Below, piece by piece: positions 6,404 through 9,145 of a DNA stretch of 9,145 bases. The DNA lies in contig USCC01000083.1 in assembly GCA_900553035.1 (NCBI GenBank), positions 1 to 9,145 of the forward strand, in the 5' to 3' direction. Under the pieces are notes generated by a model, which was not told the origin of the DNA, did not search any database, and was given only the letters and a program-made list of their open reading frames with translations. Both the position numbers and the translations under genes were made by a program. The stretch's first letter is position 1. Every line of letters begins with the position of its first letter. The stretch comes from an uncultured Rhodospirillaceae bacterium. Its GTDB lineage: Bacteria > Pseudomonadota > Alphaproteobacteria > CAAGCB01 > CAG-977.

Positions 6404-6444
6404 ATGCCGCGGCAGATTAAAGATATATTAATCTGCCGCGGCAT
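6404..6444. repeat. Perfect 17-bp inverted repeat
   Basis: ATGCCGCGGCAGATTAA (6404-6420) is repeated exactly in inverted orientation at 6428-6444, around a 7-base loop AGATATA. The stem would be very stable, with a GC-rich base and an AT-rich top. It begins 18 bases after the regulator's stop and ends 58 bases before the next start. There is no T-run on either side, so it is not a classical intrinsic terminator. It could still block or pause polymerase, protect mRNA or bind a dimeric protein. Each arm also contains the palindrome CCGCGG. Confidence 0.85.
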
Positions 6445-6476
6445 AATATTATGGAGAGTCTCTGTATAAAGGGATA

Positions 6477-6506
6477 ATGTCGAGTGCCTGTGTGGAGAAA
6501 GAATGA
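6477..6506 (+). other. Possible 9-codon upstream ORF (leader)
   Basis: ATG 6477 opens a frame MSSACVEKE that stops at TGA 6504-6506, overlapping the next start as ATGA (6503-6506). AAAGGG lies 3 bases upstream, close for a ribosome site. This could couple translation of the large gene or be coincidence. Confidence 0.25.
6494..6497 (+). promoter_or_regulatory. Ribosome binding site GGAG of the large repeat protein
   Basis: GGAG lies 5 bases before ATG 6503 and sets the start of the large gene. A TATAAA at 6465-6470 could be a -10 box, but no convincing -35 box accompanies it. Confidence 0.5.
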
Positions 6507-9145
6507 GCCCGCCGAAAGAATCCAGTGTAAAAAAATGGAAGCCGAAATTTCCCGGCGCGGCGACGGATTCGGAAGAAGATCCGTACGTAACGGCACAGCG
6601 CTTCATTAACGTCTATCGTCAGCTTCATGTCCTGCGTGAAGACCTGGTCAAACGCTATAACGACATGCTTCTGGCCATTGATGCCGAAGCGCGCATGACT
6701 TTGTCGGATATTCCGGGCGGCAACGATGTTCGCAATTATCTGGAATATCTGGAACATGAAAAGTACGGCGATGATTACGAATCCGGCGTCGAAGAAGAAA
6801 TAGAAGTCACTCGCGAAGAGAAAATGAAAGCGAAGGCGATTGCCGACGCTCTTTCTCAGGCGCAGGAAAAAATGAACCAGAATCAGGCCGCTGTTCTGGC
6901 TCAGGCGCAGGAGGAATCCCGGCGCAATATGGAAATGCTGGCGCGGACGCTGACCGAAGCCCAGCATGACAAATCGACCAGCAAAGCGGACGTTGAAGCG
7001 ATTTCGGCAGCTTTGAAAGAGGCAAAGGAAGAATACAAAAAGGTTTCCAAAGAGCTCAACGCCGCGGAAATGTCCACCGAAGCGGCAACCGTCAGCTCGA
7101 AACTGCGCAGCCAGTATGCTCAGAATAAACCGGAACTTCTTGCGCCCGAGGTTCAGGCTCCGGTGGAAGCTTCACCTGTTCTGCCGCAGGGGATGCCGGG
7201 AGGCTCGCTCCCTTATTATCCGCCTCAGCCCCAGCCGAACGACAATCTGTCCGAACTGATTACGGCCTTGACCGAAGCGCAGGTGAAATCGGCCGAAATA
7301 CAGGCCAGGACACAGGCCGATTCTCTGGCGCAGATTCTGGCACAAAGCCAGGAAATGACGGCGCGGGCGATGGCGGAAGCTTTTTCCAAATCGCAGCAGA
7401 GCGCCGCGGAAATTCAGGGCGAGCTGATTGCAAAAGCGATTGCGGATTCTCAGAAGAATGCGAATGAAACGCTTCTTTCCCTGTTTTCCTCGGTTCAGTC
7501 GGATGCTCTGGCGGCACAGGCGAAGGCTGTTGCCGAAGCCATGGCGCAGACGCAGAGTTCCGTCCTGTCGGAAACAATGGGGCACATTCTGAGCAAACAG
7601 GAGGAACAACAGCGCCTTCAGGCCGAAATGGCGGCGGAAGCGCTGTCAAAACAGACGCAGGCCGTTGCGGAGGCGATGGCTCAGTCGCAGCGTTCTTCTC
7701 TGTCGGATGCAATGGATGTCCTGAATCAGAAACAGACGGAGCAGACGTCTGCGCTGGCGGCGGTTCTGGCGGACAATCAGGCGAAAACACAGGAAGTCGT
7801 TCAGGCATGGGCCGAAGAAAACTCCGGCGAAGGACTGCTGGAAACACCGCCGGAGGAAACCGATGAAATCCCGCCGGAATACATGGGGCAGGCGGCGTCC
7901 TATCCGTACAACGTGCTGGAAGGACAGGAAGACGATACGACTTCGGTCTATGATTATTACGACAGCGCTTACAGCAACGGTTACGAGGAAGGATACGGTA
8001 CTTCGGGATGGGAAGACCCGTATGCCGATTATCAGGACGAAACCGAGCCGATGGCCTACGGCGATTATGATTCGTATGAAACGGCGGAGGAAAGCGCTTC
8101 GGCGGAACAGCCTGAAGCCGGCGGAGAATATGACGAACAGACGGTCTATGCTTCCGAAGACGACGGACAGGAGTATTCGCAGGACGAATACTATACCGAG
8201 GAGGCGGCAGAAGAAGCCGGAGAATACGGAACCGGAGAATATGAGGCGGATGAATATGAAACGGCGCAGGAAAGCGCCCCCGGAGAAGAAGAAGAGTATA
8301 CCTCGGATGCTCCGGCAGAACCTGAGGCCGCTCAGATGCTTTCCGGCGTGGATCTGTCGGAGTGGAGTTCAAATCTGGACGAAGCTCTGGCCGAGACGGC
8401 GGCGATGTCTCAACAGAGGGAGCAGGAAAACGGTTACGGTCTGGACGACAGCTGGGGGTACGGATATGCGGACGCATCCAGCGAGCAGGTCGAATACAGT
8501 TATGGCGAGAACGGTGAAGTTTATAATTATCAGGATACGGAAGGATACGAAGGCGGCGGTTACTACGGTGAAGGGGAGCAGGGAATCTACGGATATGTTG
8601 CTTCCGGGAATTACGCTTACTATACGGATGAAAACGGCAACGAAATATATTATGACCCGAATGCGGCATACGATGAAAACGGTAACCCGACAGCTTCGGG
8701 AGGGTATTACTATACGGATGAAAACGGCAATCAGGTCTATTACGACCCGAACGCCGCGTCAGTGGATGAAAACGGCAACCCGATAGCGGCTTCGGAAGGA
8801 TATTACTACACGGACGAAAACGGCAACGAAGTCTATTACGACCCGACTGCGGCGGCGGAGGGCGCGGAAACATCCGGGGAAGAAGCGGCTTCGGAAGGAT
8901 ATTACTACACGGACGAAGACGGCAACGAGGTTTACTACGACCCGACTGCGGCGGCGGCGGAGGGCGCGGAAACATCCGGGGAAGGGAGGGCTTCGGAAGG
9001 ATATTACTACACGGACGAAGACGGCAACGAGGTTTACTACGACCCGACTGCGGCGGCGGCGGAGGGCGCGGAAACATCCGGGGAAGGGAGGGCTTCGGAA
9101 GGATATTACTACACGGACGAAGACGGCAACGAGGTTTACTACGAC
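6503..9145 (+). CDS. Large acidic coiled-coil and Tyr-rich repeat protein, partial
   Basis: The frame is open for 881 codons to the window end, with no stop, so the C-terminus is missing. Residues about 26-92 form a helical N-terminal domain (starting DPYVTAQRFINVYRQL) that I do not recognise. Residues about 108-455 are Ala/Gln/Glu-rich and likely coiled coil, interrupted by a Pro/Tyr linker (227-248). A motif like KAVAEAMAQSQ recurs in this part. Residues about 478-704 are acidic and rich in Tyr, Glu, Asp and Gly, probably disordered. From residue 705 a GYYYTDENGNEVYYDP unit repeats to the end; it recalls aromatic OCRE or cell-wall-binding repeats but matches neither exactly. There is no signal peptide or membrane helix, so the protein is cytoplasmic or exported by a signal-independent route. 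A T4SS substrate or surface-adhesion role is conjecture from its location. It may share a transcript with the regulator 117 bases upstream, unless the hairpin separates them. Confidence 0.85.
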   Translation, partial: MSPPKESSVKKWKPKFPGAATDSEEDPYVTAQRFINVYRQLHVLREDLVKRYNDMLLAIDAEARMTLSDIPGGNDVRNYLEYLEHEKYGDDYESGVEEEIEVTREEKMKAKAIADALSQAQEKMNQNQAAVLAQAQEESRRNMEMLARTLTEAQHDKSTSKADVEAISAALKEAKEEYKKVSKELNAAEMSTEAATVSSKLRSQYAQNKPELLAPEVQAPVEASPVLPQGMPGGSLPYYPPQPQPNDNLSELITALTEAQVKSAEIQARTQADSLAQILAQSQEMTARAMAEAFSKSQQSAAEIQGELIAKAIADSQKNANETLLSLFSSVQSDALAAQAKAVAEAMAQTQSSVLSETMGHILSKQEEQQRLQAEMAAEALSKQTQAVAEAMAQSQRSSLSDAMDVLNQKQTEQTSALAAVLADNQAKTQEVVQAWAEENSGEGLLETPPEETDEIPPEYMGQAASYPYNVLEGQEDDTTSVYDYYDSAYSNGYEEGYGTSGWEDPYADYQDETEPMAYGDYDSYETAEESASAEQPEAGGEYDEQTVYASEDDGQEYSQDEYYTEEAAEEAGEYGTGEYEADEYETAQESAPGEEEEYTSDAPAEPEAAQMLSGVDLSEWSSNLDEALAETAAMSQQREQENGYGLDDSWGYGYADASSEQVEYSYGENGEVYNYQDTEGYEGGGYYGEGEQGIYGYVASGNYAYYTDENGNEIYYDPNAAYDENGNPTASGGYYYTDENGNQVYYDPNAASVDENGNPIAASEGYYYTDENGNEVYYDPTAAAEGAETSGEEAASEGYYYTDEDGNEVYYDPTAAAAEGAETSGEGRASEGYYYTDEDGNEVYYDPTAAAAEGAETSGEGRASEGYYYTDEDGNEVYYD
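6824..7700 (+). repeat. Degenerate coiled-coil peptide repeat (A-x-A-E/D-A pattern)
   Basis: Within the large protein a pattern of the type K/R-A-I/M/V-A-E/D-A/S, with Ser/Gln following, recurs near residues 111, 289, 311, 341 and 386. The best pair, KAVAEAMAQTQSS (from 341) and QAVAEAMAQSQRSS (from 386), is spaced exactly 45 residues apart. This points to internal duplication of a helical segment. Confidence 0.6.
8615..9145 (+). repeat. Coding tandem repeat, units of 90-102 bp, runs off the end
   Basis: Units begin at 8615, 8705, 8801, 8900, 9002 and 9104, giving periods of 90, 96, 99, 102 and 102 bp. Each encodes a YYYTDENGNEVYYDP core and a spacer. The first two spacers contain a second DENGNP motif; later ones contain EGAETSGE. 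The units at 8900-9001 and 9002-9103 are identical over all 102 bases, and the 42 bases from 9104 match them exactly, so expansion is recent. All periods are multiples of three. The true copy number cannot be known from this contig. Confidence 0.93.

Noticed and set aside
6404..6444. Inverted repeat considered as an intrinsic terminator of the regulator gene
   Set aside because: No T-run follows the stem on either strand, so it is reported as an inverted repeat of unknown role.
7863..8786. Open plus-strand frame overlapping the large gene in another phase
   Set aside because: Its product is Arg/Thr/Met-rich noise produced by the repetitive codons of the real frame, and it has no Shine-Dalgarno sequence.
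7260..9077. Very long open minus-strand frame opposite the large repeat gene (605 codons, Pro/Arg-rich)
   Set aside because: It is a mirror of the sense codon pattern (few codons whose complement is a stop). Its product is low-complexity Pro/Arg, and it has no ribosome site of its own. The plus frame from 6503 has a ribosome site and coherent domains.
8615..9145. Repeats considered as a CRISPR array
   Set aside because: Periods are 90-102 bp, all multiples of three. Whole units repeat rather than short repeats with unique spacers, and the array is continuous coding sequence.

Overview
The window reads as a complete short-read contig from an uncultured Gram-negative bacterium, most likely a host-associated alphaproteobacterium. 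Evidence for Gram-negative: signal peptidase I and lipoprotein signals, Shine-Dalgarno starts, and type IV secretion (T4SS) inner-membrane proteins of the VirB6/TrbL type. The alphaproteobacterial placement is an inference: tandem VirB6 paralogues are best known from Rickettsiales-type (rvh) secretion loci. No rRNA, tRNA, CRISPR array or transposase is visible. Bases 1-14 match the end of an Illumina adapter, and the right end stops inside a perfect tandem repeat, so both ends are technical.

Layout. (1) 15-237, minus: the N-terminus of a Pro/Val/Lys-rich repetitive protein, cut by the left end, with a good promoter and a hairpin upstream. (2) 238-527: a divergent intergenic region. (3) 528-5153, plus: an apparent operon of three VirB6/TrbL-like polytopic membrane proteins, with a 71-residue two-helix glycine-zipper protein between the second and third. 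A strong intrinsic terminator follows at 5183-5209. (4) 5210-5392: an AT-rich regulatory region. (5) 5393-6385, plus: a regulator with two helix-turn-helix domains and a degenerate S24 (LexA/CI-type) C-terminal domain. (6) 6386-6502: a short gap holding a perfect 17-bp inverted repeat. (7) 6503 to the end, plus: a large acidic protein without signal peptide or membrane segment. It has an Ala/Gln-rich coiled coil, an acidic Tyr-rich region and a YYYTDENGN-type tandem repeat that runs off the contig.

How it may work together. The three VirB6-like proteins share the N-terminal export signal, the membrane core and the DAxxRxG...FP signature. They differ in anchoring (signal peptide, lipobox, signal peptide), in a periplasmic CWxC motif (absent, present, present) and in the tail (shared basic tail, shared basic tail, hydrophobic plus basic helix). 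This suggests three specialised subunits of one membrane channel rather than redundant copies. No VirB4, VirB8-10 or VirD4 gene is in the window, so any complete secretion system would have to be encoded elsewhere. The large repeat protein is a speculative candidate substrate or surface-interaction protein; only proximity supports this. The regulator could control either neighbour.
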